Program-made: the position numbers and the translations under genes | NCBI GenBank assembly: GCA_018340805.1 | Contig: JACMZG010001914.1 | Coordinates: 44,471,414 to 44,535,413 of the forward strand | From: Microvelia longipes | Taxonomy: Eukaryota > Arthropoda > Insecta > Hemiptera > Veliidae | Length of the DNA: 64,000 nt | Direction: 5' to 3' | Part shown: piece by piece, positions 26,443 to 37,578 of the stretch | Position numbering within the stretch: the first letter of the stretch is position 1 | How the letters are laid out: every line of letters begins with the position of its first letter | The notes under the pieces: model-generated | Databases searched by the model: none | Told to the model about the DNA's origin: nothing | Seen by the model: only the letters and a program-made list of their open reading frames with translations

Positions 26443-26760
26443 CATAGAGATATATTACTAGTGAGGCCCTATTGGTTGAATTTTGAAACATCGAAAAAGT
26501 AACCTGACCACATTCGATTATCATTATCATCAAATAAACAGAACAAAAAAACAGTAAATTATATAGTAGAATGTTTAAAATACAAATCACAACACAAACA
26601 ATCTGTGGGAAGCCGAAAACAATTGATTAATTATAACCTCAACTCCCTCTTGGAGGAGGTTTCAATGAGGTTACACAGAGCCCCTAAGAGCCCCACTAAA
26701 AATGTTTCAGGCCTCTCAATGTATTAAGATAGGCTTTGCACCTCTAGTATATATCTCTAT
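26443..26760. mobile_element. Mutator-like MITE family B, copy 1
   Basis: Inverted ends CATAGAGATATAT and ATATATCTCTAT. The 9-bp sequence GGTTGACAC lies directly on the left and two bases beyond the right end. A 9-bp duplication is typical of Mutator-like elements. It inserted into the end of a ~310-bp satellite unit, whose GTTGACACAATATAATTG continues to the right. Copies lie at 29,850 and 43,505. Confidence 0.82.
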
Positions 26761-26762
26761 AT

Positions 26763-27400
26763 GGTTGACACAATATAATTGTGGGATTCACCTAGGAAAT
26801 GTATCAAGCAAAATGCAATGCTACATCTGGGAACTGCTCCATCATTCGACATTCGTCATCATTGATGGCTCGACATAATGTCATGTCCCACTCTGTTTCG
26901 TTAAGTCTAACTCATCAGGCCGCCGACAGAGCCTGAACTCTCACTCTGACCTTCAATTAATTCCGAAGAATATAATGTGAAGTACTTACCAGAAACGAGC
27001 GGTACTCTTACCGCCATCATGCATGGCAAGCAAATATATCATTCGATACTACCGAGTTTGAACTACATGCATAGTTGACACAATATAATTGTGCGAGAGA
27101 CACCTAGGAAATGTAACAAGCAAAATGCAATGCTACGTCTGGGAACTGTTCCATCATTCGACATTCGTCATCATTGATGGCTCGACATAATGTCATGACC
27201 CACTCTGTTTCGTTACGTCTAACTCATCAGGGCGCCAACAGAGCCTGAACTCACTCTGACCAATTGTGAACTCACTCGAAAAATTATATTGTGTCAACTA
27301 TTCATGTTTTGTAAAACACGGTAGTATCAAATTATATATGTTTTGCTTGATGGCGGTAAGAGAGTACCGCTCGTCTCTGGTAAATACTTCACAATACGAA
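26763..27400 (-). repeat. ~310-bp satellite, about two units, with inverted end
   Basis: Two minus-oriented units (26,763-27,260) contain TTGATGGCTCGACATAATGT and CTTACCGCCATCATGCATGG. After 27,264 a partial unit in plus orientation follows (ATTATATTGTGTCAACTATT). The switch makes the region fold back. Confidence 0.85.
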
Positions 27401-28402
27401 TACACGGACATACCTACTTTTCCTCATTTTTACCAAATAAGGAAAAGTAAAAACGTTTGAAATTATCAAATGAATATTTCCCCATATTTATTATAACAGG
27501 TTTAAATGAGATGATGAATCTACACAACTCTTCTGGATGCAATGAAACGTTCAAATAGTTTCCCATTTTAATTAAATGGGAAGAATTTTTAAACGAATTT
27601 CCACAGGATCCTTTAAAAAGTTTTATTCGCTTTAAGTTGAACAAAACTTTTAAGTTGAAATTATCTATGACGACTGATAGTTCACATGCAAACAGAATAG
27701 TTTATCTCATATATATAATTAGTACATTCATTTGAGCCCTCTTCCTTTATTTCAAATACTTATTTATTTATAAAAGAAAATATTAAAAAGTTCATTACAT
27801 TTGTTGACTAGATTGTTTCGAACTGTTAAGAGTTCAAGGTAATGAGAATCGATAAAAACTATTTCCCCAAATTTTCTTACTTAAACGATTAAACCCTCTT
27901 CCTTTACATGAGAGATTTAAATTTTACTTTTACAAAAACCCTAGGTTTGTTCACAAACTAAGCGAGGTGTTAAAAGCATGCTTCGTTTCTACTTTTAATT
28001 CGTAACTTTGCTCAAGTCACGAAGTCTGTGAAAAGTTCGACAGTTTTTAGTAACGAAACGAACGGCTATAATGACTCGGCGTAAATTTTAAAAATTCATA
28101 AAACGCTTAAAAATGTTTTATCGTTTTTAAATTTAGCTCAAATGTGGTCATAAAATCAAGGAATGAGCCAAATTTGATATTTTATTATCAGAGTAAGTTT
28201 TATTTTTATCCAATAGCATGAATAAGTTTTTGTTAATTGTTTAAGTGCACCCTTCATCTATTCATTCTAAATTTATCAACACCCGTCAGAGTGCAATCAC
28301 TGGATTGTTTCTCTTACCAGCCTCTTAAGTCAACGAAACTATACTAACCCTAATACTTGTAACTGTGTTGTTCAATATAAAGTGTCAAAAAAGTGAACCC
28401 TT
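27401..28402. other. Unassigned AT-rich DNA
   Basis: Short open frames near 27,414-27,644 (minus) have no recognisable motif. Confidence 0.4.
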
Positions 28403-28828
28403 ATAAATAGACCAAAGCCCAGGGGTGTTTTTTTAGTAAAGTGTAAGGCTGGAACCGGTCTCAATTTCTCTCGAAATACCTTCCTGAACAAGGATCTGCA
28501 ATTCTGCCGACTCGTATCGGAAGGGTCCCAGGCAGAACGCACTTTACGGGTCAAAGGTTCTGCTGGGACAACCATCCGATAGAGTCGCAGAATTTGCAGA
28601 TCCTTGTTCAGGAAGGTATTTACGAAAAATGGACCGGTTCCAGGCATTACACTGTTTGTTTACTTGGGTGGTAAATTTGACCTGTAAAGTGCGTTCTGCT
28701 TGGACACCCATCCGATACGAGTCGGCAGAATTGCAATTCCTTGTTCAGGAGGTATTTACGAAAAATTGAGAACGGTTCCAGCCATTACACTTTTTATTAC
28801 AAACACCCCTGTGCATCTTGGTCTATAA
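28403..28828. repeat. Foldback satellite element, copy 2
   Basis: Bounded by TATAGACCAAGAGCCC-type ends (here TAGACCAAAGCCCAGGGG) and the complement. It has the same three-unit arrangement as copy 1, with orientation switching near 28,550. Several single-base losses are present. Confidence 0.87.
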
Positions 28829-29849
28829 GTAATAAATAATTATACTAATTTTCATTTTCATTATATCAGTTATTATCTATTTTTTAATGGAGCGTTGAGC
28901 AAGGTTAGTAACTGGGTGGGGTCCGCTAAAAATATCACGGATGTAATATTGTCTGAAAACGAAAAAAGCGAGTTCAAACCCGATATGGCAAGGAAAAGTT
29001 TTCCTTTGTCTTTAGCCCTAGGACTGCAATTCTTCCCAGGCATGTGCTACCAATGTTTAATAACATATTTAGTTTTGTTTGAGAGCTTTGGCCCAATGGG
29101 TCAACTTATAACCTAGTTTTTATTTATTCACCCTTTGGACAAAAGCTCTCTAACTTACTCGGGTAGAAAATTCAGGTTTTTATAAAATAATTAAGTTTTT
29201 GTACCGGACGATACGACAATAATATGACGTACTGATAATATGACGTATCGTAATACTTCACAAATAGACAGAGATACTTGTCATAATAACTTCTGTAAAC
29301 AATCATCACATCAAACACAATCACATGCAATGTCATCAAGGAAAAGGTGTCGACCAAATTCTTCATCGATTTCCAGAAGACCATAAATGATTAATGAAAA
29401 GTGAAAAGGGAGACGAAAATAGAACAGAATGCTCTTAATATTAGAGACATGAATTATCATCAAAGAGCATATCGGATGTCAGAGAGAATCTCGAAATTCA
29501 ATCTGACTCTGAGATAATCCTATGAGCATGTTAAACCCATTTTTACAATCGGTGTAAAAATCAATATATGTCCAGTAATAATTATTTTACAACCGAATGT
29601 TGAGCTGGTTGGTCTTCACAATTATACAACTTACATATGTATCTTCATGAGTCTTACATATGTATTTCACATCTTTTTATGACGTTAAATACATTATCAG
29701 GTCTGCATATTTTATATATAGAATGACAAGGCACTGATAGCAAGGCTGCTAACAAGACTCTCTAAGTGCTCTCTCTACCTTTGCTATAATTGTAATAATA
29801 CTCGTAAAGTTAGACTTTTAATCATGTCACATATCTAGATACTTAGAAT
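28829..29849. other. Unassigned DNA
   Basis: A 73-codon frame at 28,895-29,116 is less AT-biased than its surroundings, but I recognise no family and it has no splice-site support. Confidence 0.35.
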
Positions 29850-30173
29850 CATAGAGATATATACTAGAGGAGGCATAGACTATCTCAATACATTCAAAGG
29901 CCTGAAACATCGTATTGGGGGCTCTCAGGGGCTCTGTGTAACCTCATTGAAACCTCCTTCAAAAGTGAGTCAAGGCAATTATAAATCTATGTGTTTTCGG
30001 CTTCCCTATACCTGTTTGTGTGTTTTGATTTTGTATTTTTAACTTACTACTATATAAGTTATTGTAATTTTGTACTGATTATTTGATTACATTTCAACCG
30101 AATGTGGTCAGGTTATTTTGTCAGTGTTTCAAAATTCAACCAATAGGGCCCCTCTAGTAATAATATATCTATG
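29850..30173. mobile_element. Mutator-like MITE family B, copy 2, nested in family A
   Basis: Ends CATAGAGATATATACTAGAG and the complement, with GGGGCTCTCAGGGGCTCTG inside. CTTAGAAT lies directly on both sides. On the right this is the first eight bases of the family A MITE at 30,174, so family B inserted into the end of family A. Confidence 0.85.
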
Positions 30174-30719
30174 CTTAGAATAATACTATATATAGAGGAG
30201 CACTACTGATAAAACGAAAAGGTGGTTCACTGGTTCACTTAAGTAATGCTGCCACCATAACAATATACAATTTTCTTATAAAAAAGTTGGCAATACTTCC
30301 GGTTGCTGAATTATTATGTTCTATTTATTATAAATTAATGATTGATTATTCATAAAATACTAATACAAATATCGGTGCATTACATGTTTAAAGCATTTTA
30401 AATATAGTTTACGTATTATTAAAATTATATTAAAAGTATTCCTCGTCAACTAAATGTAGATTCTTGTAATCCGCCACTCATTTGCCATCTAAGACCGGTT
30501 TTATTAAATACTCAGCAGGTTTGTTTAAGTTATTATATTTGTTCTTTTACGATCTTTTTCATTAAAGATATTATGACACATATTTAAAATAATGTTTTGT
30601 TGTCAGGTTGGCAGCATTACTTAAGTGCACCAGTCAACCGGCTTTCGTGTTATCAGTGGAATTACATTGTGTTTACGGTCCTGTGCTCATTCTATATTCT
30701 ATATATAGTATTATTCTAT
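30174..30719. mobile_element. hAT-like MITE family A, copy 3
   Basis: Same ends and inner inverted repeat as copies 1 and 2. The 8-bp duplication TCTAGATA lies at about 29,833-29,840 on the far side of the family B insertion and again just after the right end. Thus A arrived first and B later. Confidence 0.85.
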
Positions 30720-30960
30720 CTCTAGATAAACCTACTGCCTTGTTTACTGTCTTCACACATTCATATCAACAAGACAGTTTTCTTTCTGACTGCGTCGTAT
30801 AATTTAGTAGTTATTTTAAAAAAAATTGGTTTTCAAATTTTCCATGACCCCAACCTCATAAGCTCATTTTTAAAAAATCAAGAAAATGCATTGTTGAAAA
30901 ATTTTAACTATTCTAAAGGAAGATGGCTGTACCCCGTGCGATAATTATTTTTTAGTCATA

Positions 30961-31503
30961 ACCTAAGTAGTGTAGAGTAATATAAAATCTTTTCATCAGG
31001 TTTATGAATTCAGTGATAACTGTATGTGTAGTAGGTTTAGTGAGTGATAGTAATGTAGAGTAATATAAAATCTTTTTCATCTGGTTTAATAATTCAGTAT
31101 AAACCTAAGTGTGTGAATAATATAAAATCTTTTCATCAGGTTTATGAATTCAGTGATAAACCTAAGTAGTGTAGAGTAATATAAATCTTTTCATCAGGGG
31201 TTTATGATTTCAGTGCATAACCTAAGTAGTGTAGAGTAATATATAAATCTTTTAATCAGGTTTATAAATTTAGTAATAAACCTAAGTAGTGTTAGAATAA
31301 TAGTAAAATCTTTTCATCAGGTTTATACCCTAAGTTAGTTATAGTCATCAGGTTTATAAATTAAATCTTTTCATCAGGTTAAACTTGGTGTAACTAAGTA
31401 GTGTAGATATATAATCTTTCATCAGGTTTATAAATTTAGTGAAAACCTAAGTAGTGTGGTGTAGAATAATATAAAAGTATTTTCAGTCAGGTTTATAATT
31501 CAT
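30961..31503. repeat. ~60-bp minisatellite, about 8-9 copies
   Basis: Units contain AAACCTAAGTAGTGTAGAGT and AATCTTTTCATCAGGTTTAT. Units in the second half are irregular, with internal losses. Confidence 0.9.
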
Positions 31504-32444
31504 TGGTTGTATTTGCATCTCTCTTTGATAGTTGAGACATAGGTTTCTTGAACCTGCTTTTTACCTTAATTTTTTTCTTTAAATGTTCTTATTAAACCTC
31601 TTATATTTATTCTTTCCAGTTTTTTTTTTCATTCTCTCAGGAGCTAAAAATCATTAATAATGATCGGATGAGTTATTCCTTTCTCTCTTCCTGTTAAAAG
31701 AATCGCTTCCTTGTTGACGTCTTCACTGTTTTATCCTGAGGGCGAACGATGGGGGAAAACTCAAGCATGAAAAACAAGATGATAAATGAAACGTCTTAAA
31801 CCGAGTGAAGAAAGTTAGAGAAATAAATTATTAAATCATTTGAAAGCTTTCTCTCTTAGGAGTTTATTTTTAGTTTTCATATTGGAAAAATATTTCATGT
31901 CCAGTATATGTTTACTTCACTTTGATTTGTAGGTCAGGCTTGAAAAGTAACAAAATCCGTTTCCACATACTGACCTATTTTTAGCTAGCCCTGTTTATAA
32001 ATCTGCTATCTGGCTCTTATATTGCTACAATCAACCACTTTGAGTGGAGTGAGATCTCAAATTTAACAGTGGTATAAGTTCTTAATCAATTTAGCTAATA
32101 TTTGAATTATAATTTATATTTGATTTATATTTGAATTTAGCTGAAAAAAAACTGGCCATGTTTAACGTTCTTAATGATAATATAATAATAATATAATAAT
32201 ATAAAAGTAGCCACCTCACCTGGTTTTGAAGATATTTAATTTTAAACAATATAAGACTATTGCTCACATAATCTAGTCTCCATAAAACAAAAATTACCAG
32301 CGACTAGAGCCAAAAAGTAAGCTAACACTTTAAGACGTTCAGTGCTCACTGTAATTGTGCCCATTGCTACTTCCCATATCCATAATGATTGATTGAAGGT
32401 AAACAAACAGGAAAGAGGAGTCGTTCTTAAATATCATTGGAACC
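31504..32444. other. Unassigned AT-rich DNA
   Basis: No gene or repeat recognised. Confidence 0.4.
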
Positions 32445-32770
32445 ACAACTGTACCCTTAATTATTTAATAACAATGTACCTGTAAATTACCAACTTACCT
32501 TATCAAATTAATAACAACTGTACCTTAATTATTTAATAACAACTGTACCTTATCAAATTAATAACAACTGTACCTTAATTATTTAATAACAACTGTACCT
32601 TATCAATTAATAACAACTGTACCTTAATTATTTTAATAACAACTGTACTTATCAAATTATAACAACTGTACCTTAATTATTAATAACAACTGTACCTTAT
32701 CAAATTAATAACAACTGTACCTTAATTATTTAATAACAACTGTACCTTATCAAATTAATAACACTGTACC
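32445..32770. repeat. ~50-bp minisatellite, about 6-7 copies
   Basis: Each unit has two halves, AATAACAACTGTACCTTAAT and AACAACTGTACCTTATCAAA, so the array alternates two related 25-bp blocks. Confidence 0.92.
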
Positions 32771-33066
32771 ATTTCATGTATTAAAATATTTATTAAATTA
32801 ATAAGATTATATCGATCTGACACAGGCGTCCCCATGTAAGTAGGATGTAAAAATATCACCAGGTAGCAGCGTTCATGCTGTAGGAAATGAATAGAAAATA
32901 AACAGAAATGAAAATAATTAAGATAGATCAAAAATTATAGAATTATTAATTAAAACAGTCCCCTGATTACAGATTTATAACCCCAAATTTGGACTTTCAC
33001 AAAATTGGTTACACCTGAAGTTTATGACTCAACTTAAAGCTGAAATAAAGTCAGGTGAAGTCAGTT

Positions 33067-33490
33067 ATTATAGACCAAGAGCCCAGGGGTGTTTTGTTAA
33101 TAAAGTGTAATGCTGGAACCGGTCTCAATTTTTCGTAAAATATCTTCCTAACAAGGATCTGCAATTCTGCCGACTCGATCGGATGGGCGTCCCAGGCAGA
33201 ACGCACTTACAGGTCAAATTTACCCAAGTTAACAACAGTGCAATGGCTGAAACCAGTCTCAATTTTTCGTAAATACCTTCCTAAACAAGGATCTGCAATT
33301 CTGCGACTCGTATCGGATGGGTGTCCCAAGCAGAACCTTTGACCTCTAAAGGCGTTGTGCCTGGGACACCCATCCGATACGAGTCGGCAGAATTGCAGAT
33401 CCTTGTTTTAGGAAAGTTATTTCCGAAAATTGAGACCGGTTCAGCCATTACACTTTTTTTAACACAAAAACCCTGGGTCTTGGACTATTA
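33067..33490. repeat. Foldback satellite element, copy 3
   Basis: Same outer ends as the other copies (TATAGACCAAGAGCCCAGGG). Here two units are inverted on the left and one lies on the right, switching near 33,340. The right end is degraded. Confidence 0.87.
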
Positions 33491-36400
33491 AGCAAATTGA
33501 AACTTGATAAGATTATTTTAATTTTTATTGACACATTTGTCAAAACTATAATAGATAAATTATGATAACATACTATACTGACTTGGACAATACTCAGGAT
33601 TATATTTTACACACCAAGCAAATGTTGGCGATTCCCGCAGATTTATTTACTTCTTTCCTTGTCTCTGATGAATTGTGGGGAGTAGCCTAAGCTAATGATT
33701 TGCTTAGTTTTAAGTTCAACATGTGTATGTTATATTGTATATTATTTTGGAATAATTTAATATGTATTTATTTAATAAAGGGTATTTAAAAAAAATTGTA
33801 GATTTACGAAGACATTACATAAATATATTTCAATAGAGTCTCTAAGTTTTATTATTTCAACTAAATATTTGATTAGTTAGGATATTAGATAGACGTTCTT
33901 GGGGCTGGCAAAAGCGTCCTAGAGACATAATTGCTAAGATCTAGGATCTTCCCCACCTTACTATACTATACTAAATATTTGATTAAAAATTAGTCATCAT
34001 CAACCAAATTGGTGTGCGTCAGGTGTACTGTAAAATCAAAGAGACTTATTACCACGCATTATAAGTCTCTTCGTGTGAAAGGTTTGACTTTTTTGAGTCA
34101 ATATCTGCACCAAAATGTTTTTGAGCAAATATCATTGCTTAAGTAAAAAGTAAATATCTCAAGAAACCCCGTATGGTATTTTAAGTAATAAAAAATTTGT
34201 ATCAAAGATACAACAACACCATATGATTTGTGGTATAACCTTACGTTAGGGTAGAAATCGTGTTTGAAACCTTCCTTCAACCTATATACCTAGTAACCGG
34301 CTGTGTTATATTACCTTCCTGAACTCGCAACATATTTGGTCCCTTACGAGCCGGAGTTTGTTTTGATTTATGTCTAAGTTATTTTGTAAACACTTCAGGA
34401 CTTGCCCTTTAAACCCCTTTTTCTTTCTCAAGTAAATTTTAGGGAAAATGTTCTCTACAAGTATTTATAAAAAACCTGAGCGTATGTAATGTTTATTTTA
34501 CAACTTTTAAGCGGAAACCTAATGTAAATAAAGTTTAGTATCTTTAATAAGTTTTATATTTGGCCTCTTTGCGTTTCTTTTGTAATGTTTACTTTAAAAT
34601 GAAATCTTGGAAAAATAACTTAAGTTTCTTGTTAAAAGTATTTAACGAGAAACCCATTTTAAATATTAAAAGGGTTGAAATATTGCAACCACAACCACAA
34701 GTATTATTATTTTTAACTTTATGCAAAACATTTCCTATATAGTATTTAGGTTGAATTTCTGTAAATCTTTTCTAAGGGAATAAAGTCATAAATATAGGAA
34801 GTTAGACTGAAATTATTGAGGTTATGATTACTTCACTTTATTAAAGGAATCGAAGAATCAGCTACCGTCCATAATGGATATGAATAGCGCTGGGCCGGGT
34901 TCGGTTTAACGCAAGCGGGAAAATACTAGAGCTCTAAACTGATCAGTTATATCAGTGAATTACTTCTATTCTTACTTCTAGTCTCAATGAAGGAAGTCGT
35001 TTTTTATAGGGAAGTCCAGGAGTTATGATGTTTTGTATCTGGATTATTATTATGGCTCCGGTGTCATGGTATTGCCGACTCTTCAGGCTCAGAAGTAGAG
35101 AAGTGGTCGCTTAGAGTCTATATTCCCTGTCCCCTATAGAGGAATTCACACCCATTCTTCAGAGGGTTCTTGATTACAGTGTATTACTATGTGAGAGGTC
35201 GTCTGTTACTTCCTTTAAACATCAGCCATTCTTTTGTGGTTTCTGGAGGCTACTTATTTCTTAGAACGACGATGCAACTGGTGTCTGGTCTCATAGCTAC
35301 AGTAGTCTCTGCGGGGGTAAGCCGTCTAGCATATTCATTACCACGTACATGATCTTCTCCGCTGGGTTTTTACCAGAAGACATAGTGAAATGAAACTCTT
35401 CTGATGTAACGGGTTTTCTTTTAGATTAACTATGACTATGTTCCGTATCTAATCTTAAAGAAGATTTCTTTTAATTTCTTCAATCTCCAACTTGTTCTGT
35501 TGAGCTACTGGAGATTGTAAGATGTTTATAACATCTTACAATCTCTAGACTACTCTTAATTGACTATTTTTAGTATACTTTTAGTATTAGTATAAAAGTA
35601 GTCAATTCGTTCGTTTGCCATTAAAAGTTATGCAGAGTGAATAATGTTTGATTTGTTATTAAAAGGAAAACTTTAAAAAGAAAAATAACAAAGAAAAAAT
35701 GAAAAGAGGAATTGCATGTGGATCTGAAGCATCCCTGGAATTTCTAAATGGGGCAAAAATAACCTCAAAAATGGAGGTAAACCTCAAGAAAAAAGCATCT
35801 AAACCGCAAAAAGTATAATTTTGTTTACAAATCTCTATATACGTCAATCGATTTAATGGTAGTACTGATAATGTTTCCTAGCGCGATACTTTTTGACAAA
35901 TAATTATGTCTCAAATTTGAAAATAATTTAGTTTGTATAAAAATTGATTTCTTTAATTACAACTATTTAAAGAAAAATCTGTGGTTTAGTTGATATTTGA
36001 TTTTCCGTTTCCCTTTTTAACATTTTTATATTTTCTTTTTCATTTTATCCCTTTAATGATTTCAAGACATGAACTCGCATTAGACCAAAACAACGAATTT
36101 GTGAAAAAAAATAAAGAACATAAGAATTGCCGGAAAAATTGTGTAAGACAGTCACATACATTTTCTAATAACTTATCTGGATGAACCAAAATAAAAAATA
36201 TAAGTTATAAGAAAAAACATGTACGCACGTGAGGAAATATATTATATAATTATGTGGAATCAACCATTTCATGGCGTAACATTTTCCTTTTAATAATAAC
36301 GTATTAAGGTTTTATTTTTATCAATTTGTATGATTTTATTACGCCTTAGTTAGCTATTCTGAAAACGTATCTAATCATTTTCATTTTGGTTGAGTTTAAG

Positions 36401-36540
36401 TTAAGTCAATACTTAATCCTAATTACCTGCTGACCTGATCCTAACATCCTGAAATTTTACGGCATAATGAGGTTGTTACATTGTATGATAATAATCCCTA
36501 CCAAAACCCTCTCCACAATGTTTCCACAAATAAATCTAAT
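33491..36540. other. 3-kb stretch without a recognised gene
   Basis: The part at 34,900-35,400 is less AT-rich than its surroundings and holds short frames, but I recognise no protein family. A perfect hairpin of about 15-bp arms (GAGATTGTAAGATGT and its complement) lies at about 35,510-35,547, with a second near 35,555-35,605. I searched this stretch for the missing first half of the PH domain and did not find it. Confidence 0.4.
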
Positions 36541-37386
36541 AGGCAAGAGCCAGGGGTGTTTTGTTAATAAAAGTGTAATGGCTGGAACCGGTCTCAATTT
36601 TTCGTAAATACCTTCCTGAACAAGGATCTGCAATTCTGCCGACTCGTATCGGATGGGTGTCCCAGGCAGAAGCACTTTAGGGGTCAAATTACCACCCAAG
36701 TTAATAAAAAGTGTAATGGCTGGAAACGGGTTTAATTTTTCGTAAATACCTTTCTGAACAAGGATCTGCAATTCTGCTGACTCGTATCGGATGGGCGTCC
36801 CAGGTAGAACGCACTTTACAGGTCAAATTTACTACCCAAGTTAACAAACAGTGTAATGGCTGGAACCGGTCTCAATTTTTCGTAAATACCTTCCTGAACA
36901 AGGATCTGCAATTCTGCCGGCTCGTATCGGATGGGTGTCCAGGCAGAACGCACTTTAGGGTCAAATTTACCACCCAAGTTAATAAAAAGTGTAATGGCTG
37001 GAAACGGGTTTAATTTTTCGTAAATACCTTTCTGAACAAGGATCTGCAATTCTGCCGACTCGTATCGGATGGGCGTCCCAAGCAGAACGCACTTTACAGG
37101 TCAAATTTACCACCCAAGTTAACAAACAGTGTAATGCCTGGAACCGGTCTCAATTTTTCGTAAATACCTTCCTGAACAAGGATCTGCAATTCTGCCGGCT
37201 CGTATCGGATGGGTGTCCCAGGCAGAACCTTTGACCCCTAAAGTGCGTTCTGCCTGCGACACCCATCCGATACGAGTCGGCAGAATTGCAGATCCTTGTT
37301 CAGGAAGGTATTTACGAAAAATTGAGACCGGTTCCAGCCATTAGACTTTTTATTAACAAAACACCCCTGGGCTCTTGGTCTATAAT
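36541..37386. repeat. Foldback satellite element, copy 4, expanded
   Basis: The same element type with five or more inverted units on the left and one direct unit on the right, switching near 37,225. Unit length (~140-145 bp) keeps minus-strand frames of 77-104 codons open, repeating words such as EGIYEKLRPVPAIT. Two unit variants (CTGGAACCGGTCTC and CTGGAAACGGGTTT) alternate, so the expansion was by two-unit blocks. Confidence 0.9.
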
Positions 37387-37476
37387 ACCTATGTTTATGT
37401 TAAAGACATGGCACTTGGCCCAAGTAACCTATGTTTATGTTAGAGACTAATTGATAATAAAACGTTAATGTTTCAG

Positions 37477-37578
37477 ATTGTCTTCACCTGCAGCTATACA
37501 GAGACAGCAAAGACAGGTACAAGCAGAGTCAGACTAAGGCATCTCTGTCTCTACAATACTTCTTAGGCATCGAATCAG
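37477..37578 (+). CDS. DOK-like exon 1 (seen): middle of PH domain
   Basis: Acceptor TTTCAG and donor GTACGT. It encodes [18 protein letters not shown] and [13 protein letters not shown], the middle strands of the PH domain. It begins with two bases of a split codon and ends with one, so an upstream exon ending in phase 1 must exist. It starts 90 bp after the expanded foldback satellite. Confidence 0.9.

Noticed and set aside
28895..29116. 73-codon plus frame with fair composition
   Set aside because: No known motif, no splice support and no repeat of it elsewhere in the window.
34900..35400. Possible upstream exon of the DOK-like gene
   Set aside because: The composition is less AT-rich, but no frame reads like the start of a PH domain and no phase-1 donor with such coding was found.
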